Source: Caloranaerobacter ferrireducens
Lineage (GTDB): Bacteria > Bacillota > Clostridia > Tissierellales > Thermohalobacteraceae
Direction: 5' to 3'
DNA length: 64,000 nucleotides
NCBI RefSeq assembly: GCF_001730685.1
Contig: NZ_MDJR01000001.1
Coordinates: 744,001 to 808,000 of the forward strand
Position numbers and translations under genes: made by a program. Below are positions 7,732 to 15,785 of this stretch, piece after piece (the first letter of the stretch is position 1; the number at the start of each line of letters is the position of its first letter). The notes beneath the pieces are model-generated. The model made no database searches. It was not told the DNA's origin and saw only the letters and a program-made list of their open reading frames with translations.

Positions 7732-8277
7732 ATGACTTTTGAAGAAAATACAATGAAAACAGAAAGAATATACGAAGGGAAAATATTGAATTTAAGGATA
7801 GATACAGTAGAATTACCAGATAAAAAATATTCAAAACGTGAGATAATAGAACATCCTGGAGCTGTTGCAATTATAGCGGTTACAGAAGAGGATGAATTAG
7901 TATTAGTAAAACAATTTAGAAAAGCAGTAGAGAAAACTCTTTTAGAATTACCAGCTGGTAAATTAGAGATTGGTGAAGAACCCGAAGAATGTGCTAAAAG
8001 AGAACTTTTAGAGGAAACAGGTTTTACAGCGAAAGAAATAAAATATTTATGTGAATTTTATACTTCACCTGGTTTTTGTAATGAAAAAATGTATTTATTT
8101 TTAGCAAAAGGATTGATTAAAGGTAAGTCTAATCCTGATAATGATGAATATATAGAAGTATATACAAAAAAAATAGATGAATTATATAATATGGTAATCA
8201 ATGGTGAAATATTAGATAGCAAAACTATAATAGGGATCTATACTGCAAAAGTATTGTTGGAAAGTAAAAACTTCTAA
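7732..8277 (+). CDS. nudF: ADP-ribose pyrophosphatase, Nudix family
   Basis: A hydrolase of 181 residues that would split ADP-ribose into AMP and ribose-5-phosphate. The Nudix box is complete: G-x5-E-x7-REL-x-EE-x-G is seen in GKLEIGEEPEECAKRELLEETG, with LELPAGK before it and FYTSPGFCNEKMYLF after it, both typical of the ADP-ribose subgroup (YqkG/NudF). ATG 7732 follows AAGGAG with a 6-nt spacer; an upstream TTG (7711) overlaps the ribosome binding site. It lies between the DUF3866 gene and spoIIM, near xerD, as in many Clostridia. Confidence 0.9.
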   Translation: MTFEENTMKTERIYEGKILNLRIDTVELPDKKYSKREIIEHPGAVAIIAVTEEDELVLVKQFRKAVEKTLLELPAGKLEIGEEPEECAKRELLEETGFTAKEIKYLCEFYTSPGFCNEKMYLFLAKGLIKGKSNPDNDEYIEVYTKKIDELYNMVINGEILDSKTIIGIYTAKVLLESKNF

Positions 8278-8295
8278 GTACATAAATATGATTAG

Positions 8296-8324
8296 TAATA
8301 TTATCCTTCATGTAAGCATACTAT
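8296..8324 (+). promoter_or_regulatory. Sigma-E-type promoter of spoIIM
   Basis: TAATATT (8296-8302) fully matches the sigma-E -35 consensus kmATATT. After 14 nt comes CATACTAT (8317-8324), 7 of 8 against CATACAnT. spoIIM is a mother-cell sigma-E gene in Bacillus subtilis, so the match fits the gene. The ribosome binding site follows at 8342. Confidence 0.6.
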
Positions 8325-8355
8325 TTTCTAGGAGCTTACTTGAGGGGTGATTATT

Positions 8356-9006
8356 TTGAGTATTAATCTCAAAAAGATATTTAATAACCATTTTCGAAAA
8401 TATCTTTTATTATATTTTTTAGTTATTGTTTGTTTAATGATAGGCATTTCAACAGGAGCAATTACAATACGAGTTGTCGATGATACTACTAGAACTCAGA
8501 TAATAAATTATTTAAATTCATTTTTTAGTATTATTAATAAAGACATAGATTTAAAAACTTTTAATCTTTTTAAATATTCAATAATAAATAATATACAGAC
8601 GATTATTGCAATTTGGCTACTAGGCATAACCGTAATTGGTATACCAGTAGTATTAATAATAATCGCTCTAAGAGGTTTTATAATTGGTTTTACAGTAGCT
8701 TTTTTCATTAAGGAATTTAAAGTTAAAGGAATTACTTTATCTTTACTTTGCTTATTACCCCAAAACATTTTTTTAGTTTCTGGCTTTATCATAATTTCAG
8801 TGATTTCTATTTTGTTTTCTATTTCAATTTTAAAAAATAAAATTAATGTAATTAAGCGACCGAGTTTTTTAAACAGGTTTATTAACTATACTATAACTAT
8901 ATTTATTGTATCGATCATTATAATTATAGGCTGTTTAGTAGAATCTTTTACAACACCAATTCTCTTTAAAATAATAAATAATTACTTGACAGTATTTATG
9001 AAGTAA
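8356..9006 (+). CDS. spoIIM: Stage II sporulation protein M
   Basis: SpoIIM works with SpoIID and SpoIIP in the mother cell to thin septal peptidoglycan and drive engulfment. The 216-residue product is an integral membrane protein with about five hydrophobic segments, including an N-terminal one (YLLLYFLVIVCLMIGISTG) and an ALRGFIIGFTVAFFI stretch typical of SpoIIM/DUF95. TTG 8356 lies 8 nt downstream of GAGGGG; GTG 8347 overlaps that site. The gene precedes xerD and has its own sigma-E-like promoter, which fits expression only during sporulation. Confidence 0.9.
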   Translation: MSINLKKIFNNHFRKYLLLYFLVIVCLMIGISTGAITIRVVDDTTRTQIINYLNSFFSIINKDIDLKTFNLFKYSIINNIQTIIAIWLLGITVIGIPVVLIIIALRGFIIGFTVAFFIKEFKVKGITLSLLCLLPQNIFLVSGFIIISVISILFSISILKNKINVIKRPSFLNRFINYTITIFIVSIIIIIGCLVESFTTPILFKIINNYLTVFMK

Positions 9007-9014
9007 TTTAATAT
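8986..9014 (+). promoter_or_regulatory. Candidate sigma-A promoter of xerD inside the end of spoIIM
   Basis: TTGACA (8986-8991), a 17-nt spacer and TAATAT (9009-9014). The -35 is perfect and the -10 matches 4 of 6. A separate vegetative promoter makes sense because spoIIM should be silent outside sporulation. Confidence 0.45.
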
Positions 9015-9042
9015 AAATATGTTATTATATTTTTTAGTAATT

Positions 9043-9061
9043 AGAACAAAATCTTTGATTT
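9043..9061 (-). repeat. Possible relic of the dispersed repeat (tail only)
   Basis: Read on the minus strand, AAATCAAAGATTTTGTTCT resembles the 3-prime tail of the repeat family (AAATCGAAGATTTTGTTCT) with one mismatch. Only 19 bp match, so chance is possible in AT-rich DNA. Confidence 0.3.
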
Positions 9062-9074
9062 AAGGGGAAGTTCT

Positions 9075-9962
9075 ATGGATTCACTTTTAAATAAATTTCT
9101 AGAGTATTTGTTGTATGAAAGAGAAGCCTCTAATAATACAATAGAATCATATAGTAGAGATTTACGTCAATTTAAAAAATATATTATAGAAAATGAGATA
9201 AATGATTTTAAGTTAGTTAATAAAACAACTATTATAACGTATCTAGTTTATTTGCAAAAAATTGGACGTGCCCCTTCTACTGTTTCAAGAAATTTAGCTT
9301 CAGTAAGGAGTTTTTATCAATTTCTTTTAAATGAGGGGATAGTAAAAAAAGACCCAACTGTAAATTTACAATCTCCTAAACATGAAAAAAGATTACCTCA
9401 AATTTTAACTCCTAAAGAAGTAGAGTTATTACTAGAACAACCAGATTTAAACACATCAAAGGGTGTTAGAGATAGAGCAATGCTTGAGCTACTTTATGCA
9501 GCTGGTATAAGAGTATCTGAGTTGGTTGCTTTAGATATAGACGATATTAATTTGAAATTAGGGTTTTTAATATGTTCAAAAAATACTTCAAATGAACGTA
9601 ATATACCGATAGGAAGATTTGCAATAGACATTTTAAATGAATATCTATTAAATCATAGAAGAAGTTTTGTTAAGGATAATAATGTAAAAGCATTATTTTT
9701 AAACTATCATGGTAAGAGGTTGACTAGACAAGGGTTTTGGAAGATTATAAAATCGTATACAAAAAAGATTAATCTAAATAAAGCTATAACACCACATACT
9801 TTGAGACATTCATTTGCAGTGCATTTAATTGAGAATGGTGCTGATTTAAAATCTGTTCAGGAAATGTTAGGGCACTCAGATATATCTACTACTCAAGTAT
9901 ATGCAAAAATTACAAAACCTACTTTAAGGGATGTTTACAATAAAACTCATCCAAGAGCGTAG
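9075..9962 (+). CDS. xerD: Site-specific tyrosine recombinase XerD
   Basis: XerD, with a partner recombinase, resolves chromosome dimers at dif. The 295-residue protein has the N-terminal SAM-like core-binding domain (FLEYLLYEREASNNTIESYSR) and the catalytic domain with the arginine in LYAAGIRVSEL, HTLRHSFA (H-x-x-R), the histidine in MLGHSDISTT and the nucleophile tyrosine in QVYAKI. ATG 9075 follows AAGGGGAAG. Its place next to deoB and the purine phosphorylase genes is the usual xerD location in Firmicutes. A second tyrosine recombinase lies at 54992-55948. Confidence 0.93.
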   Translation: MDSLLNKFLEYLLYEREASNNTIESYSRDLRQFKKYIIENEINDFKLVNKTTIITYLVYLQKIGRAPSTVSRNLASVRSFYQFLLNEGIVKKDPTVNLQSPKHEKRLPQILTPKEVELLLEQPDLNTSKGVRDRAMLELLYAAGIRVSELVALDIDDINLKLGFLICSKNTSNERNIPIGRFAIDILNEYLLNHRRSFVKDNNVKALFLNYHGKRLTRQGFWKIIKSYTKKINLNKAITPHTLRHSFAVHLIENGADLKSVQEMLGHSDISTTQVYAKITKPTLRDVYNKTHPRA

Positions 9963-9989
9963 CTCCACATTATGTGGGGTTGATTTTTT
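9963..9989 (+). terminator. Intrinsic terminator of xerD
   Basis: CCACAT / ATGTGG stem (9965-9977) is followed by GGTTGATTTTTT, directly after the xerD stop. Repeat copy 2 starts about 11 bp later. Confidence 0.7.
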
Positions 9990-10000
9990 CTGATTTTATT

Positions 10001-10119
10001 ATAACCCATAGGAGATTATATACCTTATTAAGTTGTGGATAATTTTAATATGATTTCCGTAATGGGTATAGGCAAAGTCTTCCTTTTAATTTTTATTTGA
10101 ATTGAAGATTTTGTTCTTT
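10001..10119 (+). repeat. Dispersed two-hairpin repeat, copy 2
   Basis: An element of about 119 bp that starts ATAACCCATAGGAGATTATA and ends GAAGATTTTGTTCTTTA. In stem-loop 1 the arm CCCAT pairs with ATGGG, where copy 1 has TCCAT with ATGGA: a compensatory change. Stem-loop 2 pairs GCAAAGTCTTC with GAAGATTTTGT using a G-T wobble. It lies between the xerD terminator and the deoB operon. Confidence 0.85.
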
Positions 10120-10159
10120 AACTTTAGGGTATACTATTTTATTGAAGGAAGGTGAAGTT

Positions 10160-11335
10160 ATGATAAATAGAGTTACATTAATTGTATTAGATAGCGTAGG
10201 TATAGGTGCACTTCCAGATGCAAAAATGTATGGTGATGAAGGAAGTCATACTGTCGATAACATTTCAAAACACTTAGGAGGATTACAATTACCAAATTTG
10301 GAAAAACTAGGATTAGGCTTAATAGATGGTGTTAATGAAATAAGAAAAACAGATGAACCTATTGGTTCATTTGGTAGATCACTAGAGAAATCAGCAGGTA
10401 AAGATACTACGACAGGACATTGGGAAATTGCAGGTATTATTCTTGAGAATCCATTTCCTACTTATCCCAATGGATTTCCTTCTGAAGTAATATCTAAATT
10501 TGAAAAAACTATTGGAAGAAAAGTATTAGGTAATAAACCAGCATCAGGTACAGTTATAATTGAAGAACTTGGAAAAGAACATATTGAAACAGGTTGTCCT
10601 ATAGTATATACTTCTGCTGACAGTGTGTTTCAAATTGCTGCACATGAAGAAATAATTTCTATTAAAGAACTTTATGATATGTGTGAAAAAGCAAGACAAA
10701 TACTAACAGGGAAGCACAGTGTAGGGAGAGTAATAGCACGTCCATTTTTGGGTAAACCAGGTGAATTTTATAGAACTCCAAACAGAAGAGACTTTGCGTT
10801 AAAACCTATCCAAAGAACGATTTTAGATGAAATTAAAGATAAAGGTTATGATGTTATGGCTGTAGGTAAGATTGAGGATATATTTGCTGGTGTAGGAATA
10901 ACAGAGAGTATTCATACAAAAAATAATATGGATGGTGTAGACAAAACTATTGAGTTTATGAAAACAGATAAAAATGGACTGATATTTACGAATTTAGTTG
11001 ATTTCGATATGAAGTATGGGCATAGAAATAATGTAGAAGGGTATGCACAAGCGTTAAAAGAATTTGATGAGAGAATACCTGAAATAATTGAAAATTTAAG
11101 AGATGATGAAATTTTAATAATAACAGCCGATCATGGTTGTGATCCAACAACAATAAGTACTGATCATTCCAGAGAATATATTCCTATTCTAGTATATGGT
11201 AATAAAGTTAAAAGAGGTGTTAATTTAGGAACAAGAGAAACTTTTGCAGATATTGGAGCAACAATTTTAGACATTTTAGGAATAGAAAAATCTATAAATG
11301 GTAATAGTTTTGCGAATTTAATCATAGAAAGATAG
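10160..11335 (+). CDS. deoB: Phosphopentomutase
   Basis: DeoB interconverts (deoxy)ribose-1-phosphate and (deoxy)ribose-5-phosphate, linking nucleoside phosphorolysis to central metabolism. The 391-residue protein belongs to the alkaline-phosphatase-like metalloenzymes: metal-site motifs [12 protein letters not shown] at the N-terminus, [10 protein letters not shown] (phospho-threonine region) near 85, and ITADHGCDP with [10 protein letters not shown] in the C-terminal part. ATG 10160 follows GGAAGGTG with 6 nt; TTG 10142 is a less likely start. It heads the operon with two purine nucleoside phosphorylases and pdp, whose ribose-1-phosphate products it uses. Confidence 0.96.
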   Translation: MINRVTLIVLDSVGIGALPDAKMYGDEGSHTVDNISKHLGGLQLPNLEKLGLGLIDGVNEIRKTDEPIGSFGRSLEKSAGKDTTTGHWEIAGIILENPFPTYPNGFPSEVISKFEKTIGRKVLGNKPASGTVIIEELGKEHIETGCPIVYTSADSVFQIAAHEEIISIKELYDMCEKARQILTGKHSVGRVIARPFLGKPGEFYRTPNRRDFALKPIQRTILDEIKDKGYDVMAVGKIEDIFAGVGITESIHTKNNMDGVDKTIEFMKTDKNGLIFTNLVDFDMKYGHRNNVEGYAQALKEFDERIPEIIENLRDDEILIITADHGCDPTTISTDHSREYIPILVYGNKVKRGVNLGTRETFADIGATILDILGIEKSINGNSFANLIIER

Positions 11336-11346
11336 GAGTGAATGCT

Positions 11347-12165
11347 ATGGATTTATTAAACAAGATTAAAGAAAGTACTGATTTTATTAAAGAGAAAATA
11401 AATATTGAACCTCAAATCGGATTAATACTTGGTTCCGGATTAGGTTCTTTAGCAGAAGAGATAGAAAATCCAATATTTATTGAATATAAAGAAATTCCTC
11501 ATTTTCCTACATCTACTGTTAAAGGACATAAAGGACGTCTTGTGATTGGGGAGCTAGAAGGTAAAAAAGTTGTAGCAATGCAAGGAAGATTCCATTACTA
11601 TGAAGGGTATTCACTACAAGAAGTGACTTTTCCAGTTAGAGTAATGAAAGCTTTAGGGGTAGAAAAAATAATCGTAACAAATGCTGCTGGTGGAGTAAAC
11701 AAAGAGTTTACCCCTGGAGATCTTATGGTTATTGAAGATCATATAAATTTTGCTTTTGACAATCCATTAATAGGAAAAAATTATGAAGAATTAGGACCAA
11801 GATTCCCAGATATGTCACATGCTTATTCAGATAGATTAATAGATCTTACTTTTAGAGTAGGTGAGGATCTAGGAATACAAATGAAAAAAGGAACATATGT
11901 TTTTATGAGTGGTCCTACTTATGAAACACCAGCAGAAATAAAAATGGTGTCTTTTCTTGGTGGAGATGCAGTTGGAATGTCAACTGTACCAGAAGTATTA
12001 GTTGCAGTACATTCGGGTATTGAAGTGTTAGGAATTTCTTGTATAACAAATATGGCAGCTGGGATATTAGATCAACCATTAGATCATAGTGAAGTTATAG
12101 AAACAACTGTTAAAGTAAAAAACAAATTTATAAGATTAGTTAAAAATATTCTTAAAGAAATTTAA
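11347..12165 (+). CDS. punA: Purine nucleoside phosphorylase (6-oxopurine type)
   Basis: This trimeric-type phosphorylase would split inosine and guanosine to base and ribose-1-phosphate. Of 272 residues, the phosphate-site motifs ILGSGLGSLAEE and GRFHYYEGYS and the sugar-site GMSTVPEV are present. The base-recognition residues are classical: glutamate at 193 in GPTYETPAE and asparagine at 235 in CITNMAAG, corresponding to Glu201 and Asn243 of mammalian PNP, which bind 6-oxopurines. ATG 11347 is 8 nt from AGGAG; GTG 11338 overlaps that site. It follows deoB by 11 bp and precedes a diverged paralogue. Confidence 0.94.
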   Translation: MDLLNKIKESTDFIKEKINIEPQIGLILGSGLGSLAEEIENPIFIEYKEIPHFPTSTVKGHKGRLVIGELEGKKVVAMQGRFHYYEGYSLQEVTFPVRVMKALGVEKIIVTNAAGGVNKEFTPGDLMVIEDHINFAFDNPLIGKNYEELGPRFPDMSHAYSDRLIDLTFRVGEDLGIQMKKGTYVFMSGPTYETPAEIKMVSFLGGDAVGMSTVPEVLVAVHSGIEVLGISCITNMAAGILDQPLDHSEVIETTVKVKNKFIRLVKNILKEI

Positions 12166-12186
12166 TTAACCTAAGGAGGTATAAAG

Positions 12187-13017
12187 ATGAATAATTTAAT
12201 AGAAAAAATTAAAGAAACAAGTAATTACATAAAAGAGAGAGTTGATTTCAGTCCAGAAATTGGATTGATATTAGGTTCTGGTTTAGGAACATTAGCAGAT
12301 GAAATTGAAGATAGTATAATTCTAAAGTATGAAGAAATACCAAACTTTCCTGTTTCAACTGTTAAAGGACATGAAGGGAAACTTGTATTTGGAACTTTAG
12401 AAGGTAAAAAAGTTGTAGCTATGAAAGGTAGATTCCATTACTATGAAGGTTATTCAATGCAAGAAATTACATTCCCAGTTAGAATTATGAAGGAATTAGG
12501 AGTAAAAATGTTGTTAGTAACTAATGCTTGTGGGGGAATGAATAAAGAAGAGCTTTATCCTGGTGCTTTAATGTTAATAGAAGACCATATTAATTTTATG
12601 GGAGATAATCCTTTGATTGGACCAAATTACGAAGAATTAGGACCAAGATTCCCAGATATGTCACATGCATATGATAAGGAGCTAATTGAAACAGCTAAAA
12701 AAGTAGGAGATAAACTTGGAATAAAAACAGAACAAGGTGTTTATGTTGCTATTAGTGGACCAAATTACATGTCAAGAGCAGAATTGAGTATGTTAAGGAA
12801 ATTAGGTGCTGATGCTTTAGGTATGTCTACAGTTCCTGAAGTAATTGTAGCTAATCATACAGGAATAAGAGTTTTGGGGATTTCTTGTGTGACTGATATG
12901 GCTATTGCACACGAGATTGAATCAATAAGTCATGAACAAGTAATAAAAGTAGCTAACGAAACTAGACCAAAATTTATAAGACTTGTTAAAGGTATAGTTA
13001 AAGAGGTGATATTATAA
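12187..13017 (+). CDS. Purine nucleoside phosphorylase paralogue with altered base site
   Basis: This 276-residue protein is clearly related to the preceding phosphorylase (shared GSGLG, GRFHYYEGYS, LGPRFPDMSHAY, GMSTVPEV) and is probably a tandem duplicate. Its base pocket differs: the glutamate of GPTYETPAE is replaced by methionine 195 in GPNYMSRAE, and the asparagine of CITNMA by aspartate 237 in CVTDMA. Methylthioadenosine phosphorylases have SSRAE and TDYD at these places, and Asn-to-Asp in mammalian PNP is known to favour adenosine. I infer preference for a 6-aminopurine nucleoside. ATG 12187 follows AAGGAGG; its stop overlaps the pdp start by 1 nt. Confidence 0.9.
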   Translation: MNNLIEKIKETSNYIKERVDFSPEIGLILGSGLGTLADEIEDSIILKYEEIPNFPVSTVKGHEGKLVFGTLEGKKVVAMKGRFHYYEGYSMQEITFPVRIMKELGVKMLLVTNACGGMNKEELYPGALMLIEDHINFMGDNPLIGPNYEELGPRFPDMSHAYDKELIETAKKVGDKLGIKTEQGVYVAISGPNYMSRAELSMLRKLGADALGMSTVPEVIVANHTGIRVLGISCVTDMAIAHEIESISHEQVIKVANETRPKFIRLVKGIVKEVIL

Positions 13018-14330
13018 TGAGAATGTACGATATAATAAAAAAGAAAAGAGATGGGTTTGAATTAACTAAAGAAGAAATTGAGTTTTTTGTAGAAGGATAT
13101 ACAAAAGGAGATATTCCAGATTATCAAATTTCAGCACTTTTAATGGCAATCTTTTTTAATAAAATGACAAAAAGAGAAACTGTTGATTTAACTAAAGCTA
13201 TGTTAGATTCAGGAGATAAAATTAATTTATCAAATATAGAAGGTATTAAAGTAGATAAGCACAGCACTGGAGGAGTAGGCGATAAAACAACATTGGTTTT
13301 AGGGCCTATGGTTGCAGCTTGTGGACTTCCAGTAGCTAAAATGTCAGGAAGAGGGCTAGGACATACAGGAGGAACTTTAGATAAATTAGAATCTATTAAA
13401 GGTTTGAGAATAGAGCTTAGCAAAGATGAATTTGCAAGAAATGTAAATAATATAAATATTGCAGTTTGTGGTCAGACAGGAGACATTGCACCTGCTGACA
13501 AAAAACTTTATGCTTTGAGAGATGTTACTGCTACAGTAGATAATATATCTTTAATTGCAAGCAGTATTATGAGTAAGAAGTTAGCAGTAGGTTCTGATGG
13601 AATTGTCTTAGACGTAAAAGTTGGTAGTGGAGCTTTTATGAAAGATTTTGATAACGCATATAAATTAGCAGAAGAAATGGTAGACATAGGTAATAGCATG
13701 GGAAGACAAACAGTTGCTGTGATTTCTAATATGGATGAACCTTTAGGATACGCAGTAGGTAATGCATTAGAAGTTAAAGAAGCTATTGAAACACTAAGAA
13801 ATAATGGACCAAAAGATTTAGTAGAGCTTTGCTTAACATTAGGCTCACATATGTTAGTTATTGGTAAAAAGGCTAAAGATTTAAATGAGGCAAGAGAAAA
13901 ACTAATAGATGTTTTAGAAAGTGGTAAAGCTTATGAAAAATTCATAGAGTTTGTGGAAGCACAGGGAGGAGATGTTAATTACGTAAAAGATACATCTTTA
14001 TTACCACAAGCTAAATATATATTAGAAGTAAAAAGTGATGAAGAAGGTTATATAAAGTCAATAAATGCAGAAGAAGTTGGCAAATGTGCATTGTTTTTAG
14101 GTGCGGGACGTGAAACAAAAGAAAGTGAAATAGATTTATCAGCAGGTATAGTTTTAGCAAAAAAAGTAGATGATAAGGTTTCTAGAGGAGAAATTTTAGC
14201 ATATATACATTCTAATGATAAGGAAAAAGGGGAAGAAATAGTAAAAAGATTAAAAAGTATAATTAAGATTGGTGAAAGGAATAAAGATAAGAAAAAGTTA
14301 ATATTTACAATTGTAGAAAAAAGTAATTAA
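13017..14330 (+). CDS. pdp: Pyrimidine-nucleoside phosphorylase
   Basis: This enzyme phosphorolyses uridine, deoxyuridine and thymidine. The 437-residue product has the thymidine phosphorylase family signature SGRGLGHTGGTLDKLE near 107-122, the phosphate-binding KHSTGGVGDKTT near 81-92, and a C-terminal domain (LFLGAGRETKESEIDLSAG). The start ATG 13017 overlaps the stop of the preceding phosphorylase (TAATG), with GAGGTG upstream, so the two are translationally coupled. The N-terminus MRMYDIIKKKRDG fits the family. Together with deoB and the two purine enzymes it completes a nucleoside-salvage operon that ends in a strong terminator. Confidence 0.95.
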   Translation: MRMYDIIKKKRDGFELTKEEIEFFVEGYTKGDIPDYQISALLMAIFFNKMTKRETVDLTKAMLDSGDKINLSNIEGIKVDKHSTGGVGDKTTLVLGPMVAACGLPVAKMSGRGLGHTGGTLDKLESIKGLRIELSKDEFARNVNNINIAVCGQTGDIAPADKKLYALRDVTATVDNISLIASSIMSKKLAVGSDGIVLDVKVGSGAFMKDFDNAYKLAEEMVDIGNSMGRQTVAVISNMDEPLGYAVGNALEVKEAIETLRNNGPKDLVELCLTLGSHMLVIGKKAKDLNEAREKLIDVLESGKAYEKFIEFVEAQGGDVNYVKDTSLLPQAKYILEVKSDEEGYIKSINAEEVGKCALFLGAGRETKESEIDLSAGIVLAKKVDDKVSRGEILAYIHSNDKEKGEEIVKRLKSIIKIGERNKDKKKLIFTIVEKSN

Positions 14331-14359
14331 GAGGTTATCTGTATTGATAACCTCTTTTC
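14329..14359 (+). terminator. Intrinsic terminator of the deoB-pun-pdp operon
   Basis: AAGAGGTTATC / GATAACCTCTT (14329-14339 with 14346-14356), then TTCTT. It overlaps the pdp stop. Repeat copy 3 starts 2 bp after. Confidence 0.85.
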
Positions 14360-14361
14360 TT

Positions 14362-14484
14362 ATAATTCATAAGAAATTATGTGCCTTATTAAGTTGTGGA
14401 TAATTTTAAATATAATTTCATATTATGGTTATAGGCAAAATCTACATTGTAGTTGATTGTAAATCGAAGATTTTGTTCTTTGAA
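14362..14484 (+). repeat. Dispersed two-hairpin repeat, copy 3
   Basis: It starts ATAATTCATAAGAAATTAT and ends AATCGAAGATTTTGTTCTT. It shares CCTTATTAAGTTGTGGATAA with copy 2 and ATCTACATTGTAGT with copy 4, so copies 2, 3 and 4 form a closer subgroup. It lies directly behind the pdp terminator and upstream of dacF. Confidence 0.85.
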
Positions 14485-14539
14485 TAACTTGTTTATTTGC
14501 TGGATAACCTAAGTATAAATAATAGAAAGGAGGTATTTA

Positions 14540-15697
14540 ATGTATATAAAAAAAGTATTTACAGTGATAATTATGTTTATATTAATTTTTAACTCTTTAA
14601 TGTGCTTTGCAGATTCTAATTTTGATATTCAAGCAAAATCTGCAATTTTAATAGATGCATCATCGGGTAAAGTTATTTATGAAAAAAATCCTCATGAAAA
14701 ATTAGCTCCTGCAAGTATAACTAAAATTATGGTTCTTTTACTTGCTATGGAAGCTTTAGAATCAAATAAAATAAAATTAGATGATAAAGTAGTGATAAGT
14801 GCCAATGCATCGAGTATGGGTGGAAGTCAAATTTATTTAGAAGAAGGTGAAGAGCAGACAGTTGAAGACTTAATAAAGTCAATTAGTCTTCGTTCTGCCA
14901 ATGATGCAGCTGTGGCATTAGGTGAATATATAGCGGGAAGTGAAGAAATTTTTATTGAAATGATGAATAATAAAGCAAAAGAATTAGGAATGGAAAATAC
15001 AAATTTCAAGAATATTACAGGATTAGATGAAGAAGGGCATTATACTTCTGCTTATGATGTTAGCATAATGTCTAAAGAATTGCTAAAACATAAGAAAATA
15101 CATCAATGGTTAACTGTATGGATGAGCTCTGTAAAAGTAGGTAAAGAAAAGGATGTTGTACAGAATTTAGTAAACACTAATAGATTAATACATGATTATA
15201 AAGGTGCTAATGGTATTAAAACTGGATTTACTAGAAAAGCAGGATATTGTTTATCAGCTTCAGCTACAAGAGGAAATTTAACGTTAATTAGTGTGGTAAT
15301 GGGTTGTAAGAATTCGAGTATTAGATTTAAAGAATCTAAGAAGTTATTGGATTATGGATTTGCAAACTATCAATCAATTCCTTTAGCTAAAAAGAATATT
15401 GTAGTAAAAAAAATACCTGTTCAAAAAGGAAAAATTGATAGTGTAGAAGTTATAATAGAAGATGATTTAAGCTATCTAGTTAAAAAAGGGAGCACAATAG
15501 ATGTAAAAAAAGAGATTATTTTACCAAGTTATATTAGCGCTCCAACACCAAAGAATACCAAAATTGGAGAAATAATTTATAAAGTAGGAGAAAAAGAGAT
15601 AGGTAGAGTAAATTTAGTTGTTAAGCAAAATATAAATAAAGCTTCTATAAAAGATTCAATAAGAAAGATATTTAAAGTAATGTTAGGTACCATATAG
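14540..15697 (+). CDS. dacF: D-alanyl-D-alanine carboxypeptidase (DacF type)
   Basis: A penicillin-binding protein of class C low molecular mass, trimming the terminal D-alanine from peptidoglycan stem peptides. Of 385 residues, the N-terminus MYIKKVFTVIIMFILIF with a cut after CFA is a signal peptide. Catalytic motifs are SITK (SxxK), SAN (SxN, in LRSANDAAVAL) and KTG in NGIKTGFT. A C-terminal beta domain and a basic amphipathic tail (IKDSIRKIFKVML) suggest membrane attachment. ATG 14540 has AAAGGAGG upstream. Its position after the nucleoside operon matches dacF of Bacillus, which is forespore-expressed, but I could not fix a sigma-F or sigma-G promoter. Confidence 0.9.
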   Translation: MYIKKVFTVIIMFILIFNSLMCFADSNFDIQAKSAILIDASSGKVIYEKNPHEKLAPASITKIMVLLLAMEALESNKIKLDDKVVISANASSMGGSQIYLEEGEEQTVEDLIKSISLRSANDAAVALGEYIAGSEEIFIEMMNNKAKELGMENTNFKNITGLDEEGHYTSAYDVSIMSKELLKHKKIHQWLTVWMSSVKVGKEKDVVQNLVNTNRLIHDYKGANGIKTGFTRKAGYCLSASATRGNLTLISVVMGCKNSSIRFKESKKLLDYGFANYQSIPLAKKNIVVKKIPVQKGKIDSVEVIIEDDLSYLVKKGSTIDVKKEIILPSYISAPTPKNTKIGEIIYKVGEKEIGRVNLVVKQNINKASIKDSIRKIFKVMLGTI

Positions 15698-15713
15698 AAA
15701 TTTTAATATTTAG

Positions 15714-15774
15714 TGCTAGATATATTTTGCTTTATTTTTAAAATGGTTGTAAAATATATCTAGCATATTTTTTT
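15714..15774 (+). terminator. Intrinsic terminator of dacF
   Basis: A 15-bp perfect stem TGCTAGATATATTTT / AAAATATATCTAGCA (15714-15728 with 15751-15765) with a 22-nt loop, followed by ATTTTTTTT-type T-tract. Confidence 0.8.
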
Positions 15775-15785
15775 AAGGTGATTAT

